From CAVXTT01 sp963764685 (GTDB lineage Bacteria > Bacteroidota > Ignavibacteria > Ignavibacteriales > Ignavibacteriaceae): 64,000 nucleotides of DNA. Positions 55,482-64,000 of the stretch are shown here, in pieces. Both the position numbers and the translations under genes were made by a program. Every line of letters begins with the position of its first letter. Positions within the stretch are counted from its first letter, which is position 1. The stretch is taken from assembly GCA_963764685.1 (NCBI GenBank), contig CAVXTT010000022.1, positions 1 to 64,000 of the forward strand, written 5' to 3'. The notes beneath the pieces were generated by a model that ran no database searches, was not told the DNA's origin, and saw only the letters and a program-made list of their open reading frames with translations.

Positions 55482-56579
55482 ATGATAAATACGTACGATG
55501 TTCAGGAAAAGAAAATCCTCGTCACTTCCGATAATAATGATTCAGATTGGATAAACTATATTTCCTCACATCCTGATACTTTAATATACCATCACCCTGT
55601 TTGGTTAAATGCACTGGAGGCAGAGACAGGGAATGAAGTCATACGCCTCATCGCAAAAGATAATTCCGGAAAAATTACAGGAGTACTACCGCTGCAGATT
55701 ACTTCGGGTATGTTTTTCGGCCTGGGGGGACTTGCAGGTGCTCCCCGTGTTTCTTCGCTGCCAAGAACACCTCTTGCCGGAATACTTGCGGATGATGAGC
55801 AGGCTGCAGGTGCTCTTATTTCCTTTGCTCTAAAACTAACTTCAGACTTCCCCGGCGTATCTCTTCAAATTAAAACTACAGAGCCTGGTCTTTATAAGGA
55901 AAAAAGACTGAGACTGATACCCTGGCGGGAAAATTTCAGAATAGAGATTCCTTCAAAGGAAGATGATATCCGGTTTGGAAATCCCCGCAACCACAGAAGA
56001 ATAAAATGGGCTGTTAATAAAGCTGCCGCGGAGGGCGTAAATATCAGAAGAGGGGATTCTATTGCCGATTATAAAAAATGGTATAGTCTATATCTTGAAA
56101 CGTCAAGATGGCACGCAGTACCCCCCCGGTCGTTTAAATTTTTTACCGGTTTATTTAATTCTGCTCCCGGTCTGGTCTCATTATTATTAGCAGAAAAAAA
56201 TAATCAGATCATAGCAGGCTCTGTATTTCTTCAATATAACAAAACTGTTTTTTATTCATTTAACGGGAGGGACAGAGACCGTCTGAATTTGAGACCGAAT
56301 GATCTTATTCAATATTATTCTATTTATAAAGCCTGCAGAGAAGGATATTCATATTTTGATATGGGGGAAGTTGCCGGAGGACAGGCAGGGTTAACTGAGT
56401 TTAAAAAGAAATGGGGATGTGAAGCCAAACAGATATATCACATTTATTATTCACCGGGGAAAGAAGTAAATGACATACTGATTTCGGATGCACCGGGGAA
56501 TCTAAGATTGAACATCTGGCGGAAAATACCTATTGGAATTACCGCTAAGTTAGGTCAGATAATAAATAAAAGATTGTGA
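55482..56579 (+). CDS. FemAB-like GNAT-fold acyltransferase
   Basis: 365 residues with SDWINYISSHPDTLIYHHPVWLNAL at the N-terminus. A NHRRIKWAVNKAAAEGVNIRRGDS segment and a C-terminal GNAT domain follow (LLLAEKNNQIIAGSVFLQYNKTVFYSFNGRDRD, LNLRPNDLIQYYSIYKACREGYSYFDMGEV). This is the FemAB/CelD-like group used for cell-envelope polysaccharides or peptidoglycan cross-bridges. Only 6 bases separate it from the aminotransferase gene. Confidence 0.83.
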   Translation: MINTYDVQEKKILVTSDNNDSDWINYISSHPDTLIYHHPVWLNALEAETGNEVIRLIAKDNSGKITGVLPLQITSGMFFGLGGLAGAPRVSSLPRTPLAGILADDEQAAGALISFALKLTSDFPGVSLQIKTTEPGLYKEKRLRLIPWRENFRIEIPSKEDDIRFGNPRNHRRIKWAVNKAAAEGVNIRRGDSIADYKKWYSLYLETSRWHAVPPRSFKFFTGLFNSAPGLVSLLLAEKNNQIIAGSVFLQYNKTVFYSFNGRDRDRLNLRPNDLIQYYSIYKACREGYSYFDMGEVAGGQAGLTEFKKKWGCEAKQIYHIYYSPGKEVNDILISDAPGNLRLNIWRKIPIGITAKLGQIINKRL

Positions 56580-56585
56580 GGATCT

Positions 56586-57881
56586 ATGCCGAGACATATA
56601 CCGCTGCTGGCAGGTACTGCAACATTCAGTGATTTCCTTTATACCCTTCCGCGCTTAGCATTTCCATTTAATCTTGTTGAAGGGAATTCTTTGGAAAAAT
56701 ACGAAAAGGAATTTGCCCGAATTACCGGATCCCGATATGCTGTGTCTTTTTCTGCAGGACGGGTAGGTCTTTACGGATTACTTCTATCCTATGGAATAGG
56801 AAAAGAAGATGAGGTACTGCTTCACGTCCCTTCACACATTGTAGTTCCGAATGCAATTCGCTATACCGGTGCGGTACCTGTTTATGCCGACTGTAATTTA
56901 AATGATTACAATATTGATATAAAAAAAGCGGAAGCAAAGATAACTCCCCGTACCAAAGCTCTCATCCTGCAGCATACTTTTGGCATTCCGGCAGATATTG
57001 ATGCAGCACTTAAACTTGCAAAGAAATACAACCTGATAATTATTGAAGATTGTGTCCATTCGCTGGGCGGTACATACAGAGAAAAGCAGCTCGGCTCATT
57101 CGGGAACGCATCATTTTACAGTACGGAAGAAACTAAAATGATTTCCACTACAATGGGAGGAATAATTGTTACAGATGAAGAACATATTTATGATAAAATG
57201 AAACTATTCCGCCTGCAATGTGAGCCCCCCGGTTTCGGACTTACATACAGATATCTTCTTAAATTCACATTGTATTATTTACTTCTGCACCCCAATGTGC
57301 ACAAATATACAAGGGCGATATATGAGTATTTCGGGAACCGGCTTCCATTGCCGAGGCCTACTTCTTATGAGGAACTTAAAGGTGAACGTCCAGAAAAATA
57401 TTTACTCAGGTTCAGCAATGTCCTTTCAGAAATTGGATTACGCCAGCTTTGCAAACTGAATGCAAATCTGCAGCACCGCCGGGAGACAGCATCCTTATAC
57501 CTTTCGTTACAGAGAGCAAAAAATCTAAGAAGAGTAAAACTACCTTATGATTCAAAACCATCCTGGGTACGATACCCGGTCTGGGTAAACAACAGGGATG
57601 AAGCAAACAGAAGATTTAAAAAATATGGCGTATTAGGAATGTGGTTCAGTTCAGTACTTGAGGAAGCGGCAGATCCTTCAAATGCCGGTTATATTTCGGG
57701 AGCCTGTCCTAATGCTGAAAATGCCGCATTGCATTTGATAAATTTGCCAACGCATCCAAGGGTAACAAAAAAAGATGCAAGATTATTGTTTTCTCTCATT
57801 GAGGATCTTATTCCCCCGGATGATGAAACAGATTTATCAGAAAAATATAATGGACAAAAGGAAAAGATAACCCACCTGTGA
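56586..57881 (+). CDS. DegT/DnrJ/EryC1-family PLP aminotransferase
   Basis: 431 residues. Fold type I signatures: YAVSFSAGRVGLYGLLLSYG, VPSHIVVPNAIRYTGAVPVYADC, LILQHTFGIPADIDA, IIEDCVHSLGGTY and the presumed PLP-lysine in FYSTEETKMISTTMGG. Usually these transaminate nucleotide-linked keto-sugars. With the preceding acyltransferase this suggests amino-sugar plus N-acylation for a surface glycan, which is inference. The 57,200-57,480 stretch (YRYLLKFTLYYLLLHPNVHKY) is an unusual hydrophobic insertion, seen in the subset that modifies lipid-linked or envelope substrates. Confidence 0.87.
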   Translation: MPRHIPLLAGTATFSDFLYTLPRLAFPFNLVEGNSLEKYEKEFARITGSRYAVSFSAGRVGLYGLLLSYGIGKEDEVLLHVPSHIVVPNAIRYTGAVPVYADCNLNDYNIDIKKAEAKITPRTKALILQHTFGIPADIDAALKLAKKYNLIIIEDCVHSLGGTYREKQLGSFGNASFYSTEETKMISTTMGGIIVTDEEHIYDKMKLFRLQCEPPGFGLTYRYLLKFTLYYLLLHPNVHKYTRAIYEYFGNRLPLPRPTSYEELKGERPEKYLLRFSNVLSEIGLRQLCKLNANLQHRRETASLYLSLQRAKNLRRVKLPYDSKPSWVRYPVWVNNRDEANRRFKKYGVLGMWFSSVLEEAADPSNAGYISGACPNAENAALHLINLPTHPRVTKKDARLLFSLIEDLIPPDDETDLSEKYNGQKEKITHL

Positions 57882-57912
57882 GGAAATGAATCTATTGAAG
57901 ATTGGATAAGAT

Positions 57913-58329
57913 TTAAAGTTCAAATCCGGCTGCTGCAGAAGCCTTGCCGCCGGTTTCGGGATCGCTAACGTGAAACACAAGAACATATTTCCCCGGCGCA
58001 TAAGTTGAATCCAGGTTAAACTGAATTTCAAGGGGTATATCGGTTAATTCCTCCTGCGAATCTTTATCCTCTACCCTGGTTATTATCGATTTCAAAGTGT
58101 CCCCTTTTGGAGTTATAACATCAATATCATATGCGAGTGAGACAAAAAACTTCTGGTTCTCTTCTTTCTGTTTAAATCCTTTTACTCTTGCAGATGCATT
58201 TACTTCCCAGGATCCCCCAATATCATAGGCAAAGGCTTCAGCATTGTATGCCTGCAGTTTAGGCTCTTCATTTTTTGAGCATCCCGCAAAACATAAAAAT
58301 ATGAGCAATGCTGCTGTCAAATATTTCAT
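57913..58329 (-). CDS. Hypothetical lipoprotein
   Basis: Start placed at MKYLTAALL (58329), six codons inside the longest ORF, because the signal peptide begins there. It ends FLCFAGC (lipobox). The mature ~120 residues contain alternating strands (WEVNASARVKGFKQ, FVSLAYDIDVITPKGD, IQFNLDSTYAPGKYVLVFHVSD), suggesting an Ig-like beta sandwich. Family not recognised. Confidence 0.72.
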   Translation of the reverse strand: MKYLTAALLIFLCFAGCSKNEEPKLQAYNAEAFAYDIGGSWEVNASARVKGFKQKEENQKFFVSLAYDIDVITPKGDTLKSIITRVEDKDSQEELTDIPLEIQFNLDSTYAPGKYVLVFHVSDPETGGKASAAAGFEL

Positions 58330-58389
58330 CTTATCCTCATCTGGCAAAAGTAAAAGAAAAGCGGAGCATTGAGCTCCGCCTAAAAACGA

Positions 58390-59479
58390 TTAACCATTCT
58401 TTTTCTGGAAATCTTTCATAAAGGAAACAAGATCCTCAACACCTTTTTTAGGGAAGGCATTATAGATGGAGGCTCTTAATCCGCCTACGGATCTGTGTCC
58501 TTTCAATCCATCAAAACCTGCTGCTGTAGCTTCAGAAATGAGTTTCTTTTCTAGTTCTTCACTTGGAAGTCTGAAGGTTACGTTCATTAAAGAACGGCTG
58601 TCGGACAGGGCGTGTCCTTTAAAATATCCGCCGCTCTTGTCAATAAAATCATAAAGTAATCCGGCTTTGTCACAGTTCAGCTTAAACATTGCATCAAGAC
58701 CGCCCAGCTTCTGCAGCCATTTTGCAACCAGACCGATAATGTATATGCCAAATGTTGTAGGGGTATTGTACATCGACTGATTCTCCACGTGTATCTTATA
58801 ATTTAAATAAGTGTGGAGTGAATCAGCTGACCTCTCGAGCATATCTTTTCTTATTATAACAACAGTAACACCTGCAGGGCCAAGATTTTTCTGTGCGCCT
58901 GCATATATCAGGGCATATTTATTTATATCAAGTTTTTTATGCATAAAATCAGAAGAAGCATCGCATACCAGCGGCACGTTTCCAACTTCGGGCTCACTCT
59001 TCCACTGTGTCCCATAAATTGTATTATTCGATGTAAAATGTACATAAGACAGCATCGGCATCAAGCTTCAATTCGGATTGCTTTGGAATTCTGTTAAACC
59101 CTTCCGCTTCGGTTGTAGCGGTAACATTAACGGCCCCAACTCTTTTGCCTTCTTTAATTGCTTTTTTAGACCAGCTTCCGGTTGAAATATAATCAGCTTT
59201 ATTTTTCGGAGGCATAAGGTTTAAGGGAACCATCGAGAATTGAAGGGTTGCACCTCCCTGTAGAAATAAAACCGAATAATTATCACTGATATTGAGGAGC
59301 GTCCTTATATCCTTTTCAGCCTCCTGGATTATCGCATCAAATGTTTTTGAGCGGTGGCTAATCTCGAGAATTGACATCCCTATTCCTTTAAGGGAAAATA
59401 AATTTTGCTGTGCCTCCTTAAGTACTTCTTCGGGGAGTATAGCCGGGCCGGCACTGAAATTATAGATCCTTTTTTCCAT
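58390..59479 (-). CDS. serC: Phosphoserine aminotransferase, one frameshift
   Basis: Two pieces (59024-59479, 58390-59064) give a full ~360-residue SerC. The N-terminal piece has YNFSAGPAILPEEVL, GIGMSILEISHRSK and LFLQGGATLQFSMVP. The C-terminal piece has YVHFTSNNTIYGTQW, DASSDFMHK, the PLP lysine in YAGAQKNLGPAG, and GHRSVGGLRASIYNA. The break is a one-base shift at about 59045 (DADA then YVHFTS). Converts 3-phosphohydroxypyruvate to phosphoserine, in serine and possibly pyridoxal phosphate synthesis. An intact serC is expected, so this is probably a sequence error. Confidence 0.92.
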
Positions 59480-59582
59480 ATAATTATCCTTCTGAAATCT
59501 TGTTCAAATTTCTATTTATTATGTATTTAAAATTAAATGAAATATGCCTCAAAATATACCTTAAAATTGAACCTGTAATTTT

Positions 59583-60830
59583 TTAAATCATATGAATAAG
59601 AAATCCATCCCGGAGTTTCGGCTCGAACCAGGTGGATTTTGGGGGCATAATTTCTCCCGCATCGGAAATTTTCATCAGGTCATTTACTGAAACAGGATAA
59701 AGCGAAAAGGCAACGGCTGCTTTACCGCTGTCCACCAGTCTCTCTAATTCTTTGGTACCGCGAATCCCTCCGACAAAATCGATTCGCTTATTTGTACGGG
59801 GATCGTCTATGCCCAGGATGGGATTCAAAAGAAAATCCTGAAGAATGCTTACATCGAGTGTACCGGCCACTGAAGCCGAAAGGCTGCTGCTCGCAAGAAC
59901 TGAGTCTCCAGGTTTTAACATAAACCATTCACCATCTATATATAAACCCCAGGTTCTGGGATCGTGAGGCTCTTTTAATTGAATTTTTTCTACAATAAAT
60001 TTCTCTGATACTTTCGCCAGGAATTCATTCTTACTTTTTCCGTTCAGGTCAAAAACCACCCTGTTATAAGGAAGTATTTTCAGCTGCTCGGCTGGGAATA
60101 AAACAGCCAGAAAATAATTATACTCTTCTTTTCCTGTATGAGCCAGATTACTTTCCTGTTTAACTTTTCTTGCCCTGCCTGCACTTGCAGCCCTATGGTG
60201 GCCGTCGGCGATATATAAATTCTTTACTATGGCAATCTCTTTTACGAGTAAATCATTGAATTCAGGATCCAGTATCCATATCGTATGCTTAACACCATCG
60301 GGGGCTGTTACGTCATATAAAGGGGATTTCTCTTTCATTGTTTTTGCAACAAGATCATTTATCCTGTCGATACCCCTGTATGTAAGAAAAACAGGTCCAG
60401 TTTGTCCCCCTGTATTAATAATATGGTTTGTTCTGTCATCTTCTTTTTCCTTGCGAGTCTTTTCGTGTTTTAGGATGATATTATTATCATAATCATCAAC
60501 AGAAAAAACTGCTGCTATACCTGTTTGTGCCCGGCCGTCCATTATTAATCTGTATATATAGAAAAACTCTTTCTCTTCCATTTCAAGCGGGGCTTCTTTT
60601 ATTAACCTGTCCAGGTTTGATTTAGCTTTTTGATATACCTCTTTCGAGTAAGGGTTTACTTTATCGTCAAGCTCGATCTCTGCTCTTGATATGCGTAAAA
60701 AGCTTAAGTGATTATCTCTTGCAAATTCTTTAGCCTCCTCCCTGTTAACGACATCGTAGGGTACGCTTGCGACTAAATGTGCGGTCTTTTTTGCAGGTCT
60801 TAGTGCTTTGAAAGGCTTAATTACTGCCAT
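59583..60830 (-). CDS. DUF1015-family protein next to serC
   Basis: 415 residues starting AVIKPFKALRPAKKTAHLVASVPYDVVNREEAKEFARDN, with LKHEKTRKEKEDDRTNHI and the conserved YIADGHHRAASAGRARK, then FVGGIRGTKELERLVD. This is the DUF1015 family, of unproven biochemistry. Its position 103 bases upstream of serC on the same strand suggests a role in serine metabolism. The GHHR motif recalls ParB/sulfiredoxin-fold nucleotide-binding proteins, some of which are serine kinases. Both links are inference. Confidence 0.88.
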   Translation of the reverse strand: MAVIKPFKALRPAKKTAHLVASVPYDVVNREEAKEFARDNHLSFLRISRAEIELDDKVNPYSKEVYQKAKSNLDRLIKEAPLEMEEKEFFYIYRLIMDGRAQTGIAAVFSVDDYDNNIILKHEKTRKEKEDDRTNHIINTGGQTGPVFLTYRGIDRINDLVAKTMKEKSPLYDVTAPDGVKHTIWILDPEFNDLLVKEIAIVKNLYIADGHHRAASAGRARKVKQESNLAHTGKEEYNYFLAVLFPAEQLKILPYNRVVFDLNGKSKNEFLAKVSEKFIVEKIQLKEPHDPRTWGLYIDGEWFMLKPGDSVLASSSLSASVAGTLDVSILQDFLLNPILGIDDPRTNKRIDFVGGIRGTKELERLVDSGKAAVAFSLYPVSVNDLMKISDAGEIMPPKSTWFEPKLRDGFLIHMI

Positions 60831-60989
60831 ATTTATATGTCTCCGGAAATAAAATTAATTACACATTAAATTTAAGAATTTATTCCCAGAAGCGGAGAGT
60901 AAATGGGGGGCAATGACGTACTTATCTTCTTTTTTATTAAAAAATTTCTATCTTAATGAGAACTCAATAATTCCCCAGGAGCAATCATT

Positions 60990-62243
60990 ATGTATTATGA
61001 AACAATTATTATCGGCGGTGGACAGGCTGGTTTATCATTAAGCTATTATTTAAATAAAAGGGATAGTGAACATATCGTACTTGAGCAGGCATCTGCAGCA
61101 GCAAATTCCTGGAGAAACGGAAGATGGGATTCCTTTACTCTCGTTAGTCCTAACTGGGCTTTTCAAATTCCGGGAATTGAATACAGAGGCAGCTCCCCGG
61201 ATGGTTTTATGCCGCGCGATGAAATTGTAAAGTCGTTCGATGATTTAGTAGAGAGGAACAATCTTCCGGTGAAATGTAATCAACGGGTAATCTCTGTTGC
61301 TGCAGGGGACGAGCATAGATTTCTTGTGAAGACTGAGGATGCTGAATATTATTGCAATAATGTTGTGATAGCTTCTGGTTTATTCCAAAAGCCTAAAGTG
61401 CCGGGATTGAGCTCAAAAATTTCGGAGGATATAACCCAATTAACCTCTGGAGAGTACCGAAGTGCTGCAGCATTGCCGGAAGGGGCTGTATTAGTTGTGG
61501 GCACAGGACAATCGGGCTGCCAGATAGTTGAAGATTTAAGACTCGCAGAAAGAAAGGTTTATCTTTCCACCGGAGGCGCGGGACGTGCACCCAGAAGATA
61601 TCGAGGGAAGGACATTTTTTTCTGGCTCGCTTCGACCGGATTTATGGATAGAACGGTGGATATGCTGCCTGATCCCTCATTCAGATTTTTAGCTAATCCT
61701 CACGTCAGTGGTGCACACGGAGGGGCTACACTCAATCTTCATAAATTTTACAGACAGGGAGTTACACTTCTGGGGCATATTGCTGATGCAGATGATAAAA
61801 CAATTCAATTCGCACCTGATTTAAAATCAAATCTCCAAAAGTCGGATAAATTTGAAAAAGATCTGCTTGCAATGGTTGATAAATATATTGAGGATAACCA
61901 CTTAGAACTTCCGGAAGAAACAATAGAAATTCATATGGATGGATACAGTGCACCGGATATTACTAAGCTGGATCTTGATTCAGAGGGCATTTCCACTATA
62001 ATCTGGGCTTGCGGGTACTCATTTAATTTTGATTATATCAACTTTCCTGTTTTCGACGGGTACGGGTATCCTATTCAGGAAAAATGCGCAACAGCCGTCC
62101 CGGGTCTATATTTTCTGGGACTTCCCTGGCTTATAAAATTAAGGTCAGGTCTGGTTATAGGAGTTGGAGAGGATGCAAAATATTTATCTGAAAGAATAAC
62201 AACCGGTGAAAGCATTAAAGCTTTTGGTGTTTACGAAAAGTAA
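60990..62243 (+). CDS. Flavin-containing monooxygenase-like FAD oxidoreductase
   Basis: 417 residues with two Rossmann motifs, IIGGGQAGLS (FAD, residue 8 on) and VVGTGQSGCQ (NADPH, about 168). Conserved SWRNGRWDSFTLVSPNWAFQIPG and PRDEIVKSFDDL follow the FAD motif. It matches the small FMO-like group that includes the MSMEG_0569-type proteins. Substrate unknown. AGGAGC precedes the ATG. Confidence 0.88.
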   Translation: MYYETIIIGGGQAGLSLSYYLNKRDSEHIVLEQASAAANSWRNGRWDSFTLVSPNWAFQIPGIEYRGSSPDGFMPRDEIVKSFDDLVERNNLPVKCNQRVISVAAGDEHRFLVKTEDAEYYCNNVVIASGLFQKPKVPGLSSKISEDITQLTSGEYRSAAALPEGAVLVVGTGQSGCQIVEDLRLAERKVYLSTGGAGRAPRRYRGKDIFFWLASTGFMDRTVDMLPDPSFRFLANPHVSGAHGGATLNLHKFYRQGVTLLGHIADADDKTIQFAPDLKSNLQKSDKFEKDLLAMVDKYIEDNHLELPEETIEIHMDGYSAPDITKLDLDSEGISTIIWACGYSFNFDYINFPVFDGYGYPIQEKCATAVPGLYFLGLPWLIKLRSGLVIGVGEDAKYLSERITTGESIKAFGVYEK

Positions 62244-62249
62244 TTTATT

Positions 62250-63311
62250 CTAACCGGTATCTGTCATCTCTTCCTGAGGAACGATCCTTTCCTTTTCCGC
62301 TGTATTGTCAGTTGCATAAGCTGCTTCATACATTTTTACAAGTAAAACAAAAAGTGACAGCAGCAGGGGACCGTATACGATACCAAGGATGCCGAACATC
62401 GGAATACCGATCACAACTCCTGTTATTGTGATTAAAGGGTGAATATTCCCCAGCTTTTTATTTATTACCAGGCGCATTACGTTATCAATATTTGTAATAA
62501 GTACTACCCCGTAGATAAGGATGCCAATTCCGCCAAATGTATTTCCGGATGAGATTTCAATTGCTCCTGCAGGTACGAAAACCAGGGGTGTCCCTACTAC
62601 AGGCAGGAATGCTACAAAGAAACAAACCAATCCCCAGAAAAGAGGATCGGGTATAGAAAAGATAATAAACCCAATCGCTAGCAGAGCTCCTTGTACAAAA
62701 GCAATCATTCCCTGTCCTATCACATTAGCATATGTAACATTCTTAAACTCTAAAGCGAAGTGTTTAAGGTTACTTTCCCTGAAAGGAAGATATTTGATGA
62801 GAATGCTCTCGAAGACCTCATATTTCGTAAACATAAAATACAGGAAGAAATACATCATAGAAATTGTCAGCAGGATGGCAAGAGTTGTATCCATTATTTG
62901 CGGGAATATGCCAACTATCATATCTCCTGCACGCCCCAGGAAATCCTCAACTGCCTTCGGCTGCCTGAGATTCCTGCCAACAAACATCTCGATTTTACTA
63001 ACCAGATCTCTGATGATTTCGGGATGAGCCGTATAATAAAGAATTTTATCAACAAGCATAAAGCTCAGGGCAAGAAATGGTAGGACTATAATAAAAAATG
63101 AGAGGACGATTATTATTACTACACTTATAGAACGCTTCAGCTTCAACCGCCCGCTGAGATAAATAAAAAGAGGTCGGAATAATACATAGAGCAGCACAGC
63201 TCCCAGAATGGCACCTACCAAATCTGATAATGAATATAAAAGAAATAACCCGAGAAGAAGGATAAATACAAGCGCAATTATACGGCTTTGCTTGATGGAA
63301 TAGACTGACAT
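62250..63311 (-). CDS. AI-2E-type (PerM family) membrane permease
   Basis: 353 residues with about eight hydrophobic helices in the family layout: an N-terminal pair, then SVVIIIVLSFFIIVLPFLALSF, a central soluble helical part (ILIKYLPFRESNLKHFALEFKNVTYANVIGQGMIAFVQG), and the C-terminal PVVGTPLVFVPAG, GNIHPLITITGVVIG and GPLLLSLFVLL. Family members export small molecules or act as Na+/H+ antiporters; the substrate here is unknown. Convergent with the monooxygenase gene, 6 bases apart. Confidence 0.92.
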   Translation of the reverse strand: MSVYSIKQSRIIALVFILLLGLFLLYSLSDLVGAILGAVLLYVLFRPLFIYLSGRLKLKRSISVVIIIVLSFFIIVLPFLALSFMLVDKILYYTAHPEIIRDLVSKIEMFVGRNLRQPKAVEDFLGRAGDMIVGIFPQIMDTTLAILLTISMMYFFLYFMFTKYEVFESILIKYLPFRESNLKHFALEFKNVTYANVIGQGMIAFVQGALLAIGFIIFSIPDPLFWGLVCFFVAFLPVVGTPLVFVPAGAIEISSGNTFGGIGILIYGVVLITNIDNVMRLVINKKLGNIHPLITITGVVIGIPMFGILGIVYGPLLLSLFVLLVKMYEAAYATDNTAEKERIVPQEEMTDTG

Positions 63312-63895
63312 TTCACTCTGTTTTTGTGGATATCAATTTAAGAAAGGGATCATTATCCCCAAATGATAAAAAGCAATATTAAATATGACTATTGGGTCAG
63401 TTTTTTGATTTTCAGGGTTTTGGAGCATAAAATTATGTACAATGCTTGCTTTAACAACCGGTTTATCGGGATTATGTAAGTGTTTGAAGGAACAGGGGAT
63501 CAGGCAGCTCCTATTGGATTTAAGGAAATTACCCGGGAAGATCTGATTAAAAATTTATTTCTAGCCCTTTCTGTTCCAATACCTAACTCCTACTACCTCG
63601 TTACAACCCTCCTTTGGTCGTAGTCCTGTAGTAGGCATTTAGTAGGACATAGTAGGGGTTGTGTAGGGGGTAGAGGTATTTCTTAATTCGGTATTTGGTC
63701 AAATCATTGATCGTTAAGAGTTGCCGGCTCTAAACTTATCAAAAAAAGAGAAATTTATCCTGGACAATACTGCCTTTTACACTCAATTTTTACCATTCAT
63801 CCCTAAATCAATTGACAAGAAGCAAGCTTTATTTTAATTTGGAAACCGAGAAAACAAAAAGAGTTTCCTTTTCATTTTAATAAAACAGAGAAAAA
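63312..63895. other. 584-base intergenic region with a complex repeat
   Basis: No gene seen. 63578-63680 holds several tagtagg-type direct words and a loose inverted repeat: aatacct...acaaccc at 63578-63608 against the complement at 63653-63680. Confidence 0.45.
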
Positions 63896-64000
63896 ATGCA
63901 CGAAGAGAAAGAAATAAAAGATAAAATACTACATAAAGCCGAGGAGATGTTTTATCAATATGGTTATACCAGGGTAACTATGGATGAAATTGCAGCCGGC
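63896..64000 (+). CDS. TetR-family transcriptional regulator, N-terminus only
   Basis: 35 codons before the window ends. MHEEKEIKDKILHKAEEMFYQYGYTRVTMDEIAAG is the first part of a TetR helix-turn-helix (AEEMFYQYGY...VTMDEIA). Incomplete at the right edge. Confidence 0.8.
   Translation, partial: MHEEKEIKDKILHKAEEMFYQYGYTRVTMDEIAAG

Overview
The window looks like chromosomal DNA of a bacterium of the FCB group, most likely an Ignavibacteria/Ignavibacteriales member. Nine predicted secreted proteins end in a type IX secretion (T9SS type A) sorting domain with the NYPNPFNP signature. There is a Bacteroidetes-style hybrid two-component regulator, base composition is moderately AT-rich, and intergenic spaces are short. 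The lineage is inferred from these family signatures, not from a marker gene. No rRNA, tRNA or CRISPR array was seen.

Layout. 1-415 holds a nested-palindrome intergenic repeat whose second copy lies at 15181-15510. 416-1755 is a complete IS110-family insertion sequence. Upstream of its transposase I can fold a two-loop bridge RNA whose four guide segments match the element's own ends and flanks, so the boundaries and the CT core can be read from sequence alone. 1847-8015 carries small metabolic and redox genes: a TIGR03118 lipoprotein, a cupredoxin lipoprotein, an outer-membrane-barrel/c-type-haem/flavoreductase cluster, an ECF sigma factor and a DoxX-like membrane protein. 8186-13411 encodes two T9SS-exported hydrolases, an M36 metallopeptidase and an S1/P1-type nuclease. 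13575-17013 has membrane proteins and an acyl-ACP desaturase.

17280-21312 is a one-protein hybrid two-component system (propeller sensor, Y_Y_Y, histidine kinase, receiver, AraC output), broken by frameshifts. A 740-base leader follows, with two copies of a ~40-bp direct repeat, a small membrane ORF and a strong terminator. Then 22053-48928 is a same-strand array of seven large T9SS surface or secreted proteins: two parallel-beta-helix paralogues, two tandem duplicated proteins, two YCF48-like propellers and a choice-of-anchor/dockerin protein. They share interchangeable C-terminal cassettes, which points to domain shuffling or gene conversion. The regulator and leader plausibly control this array.

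49153-64000 is ordinary chromosome: a zinc-finger/SpoIIE phosphatase fusion, an iron-permease-like protein, DUF488, an SDR, DUF72, a DEAD-box helicase with YwbE, a FemAB-like/DegT pair, serC with DUF1015, a flavin monooxygenase, an AI-2E-type permease and the start of a TetR regulator.

A dominant technical feature is the number of single-base frameshifts. They affect conserved single-copy genes (serC, acyl-ACP desaturase, DUF488) as well as the 22-40 kb array, so assembly or polishing error is more likely than genuine gene decay. I have joined the pieces of such genes and stated the breaks.
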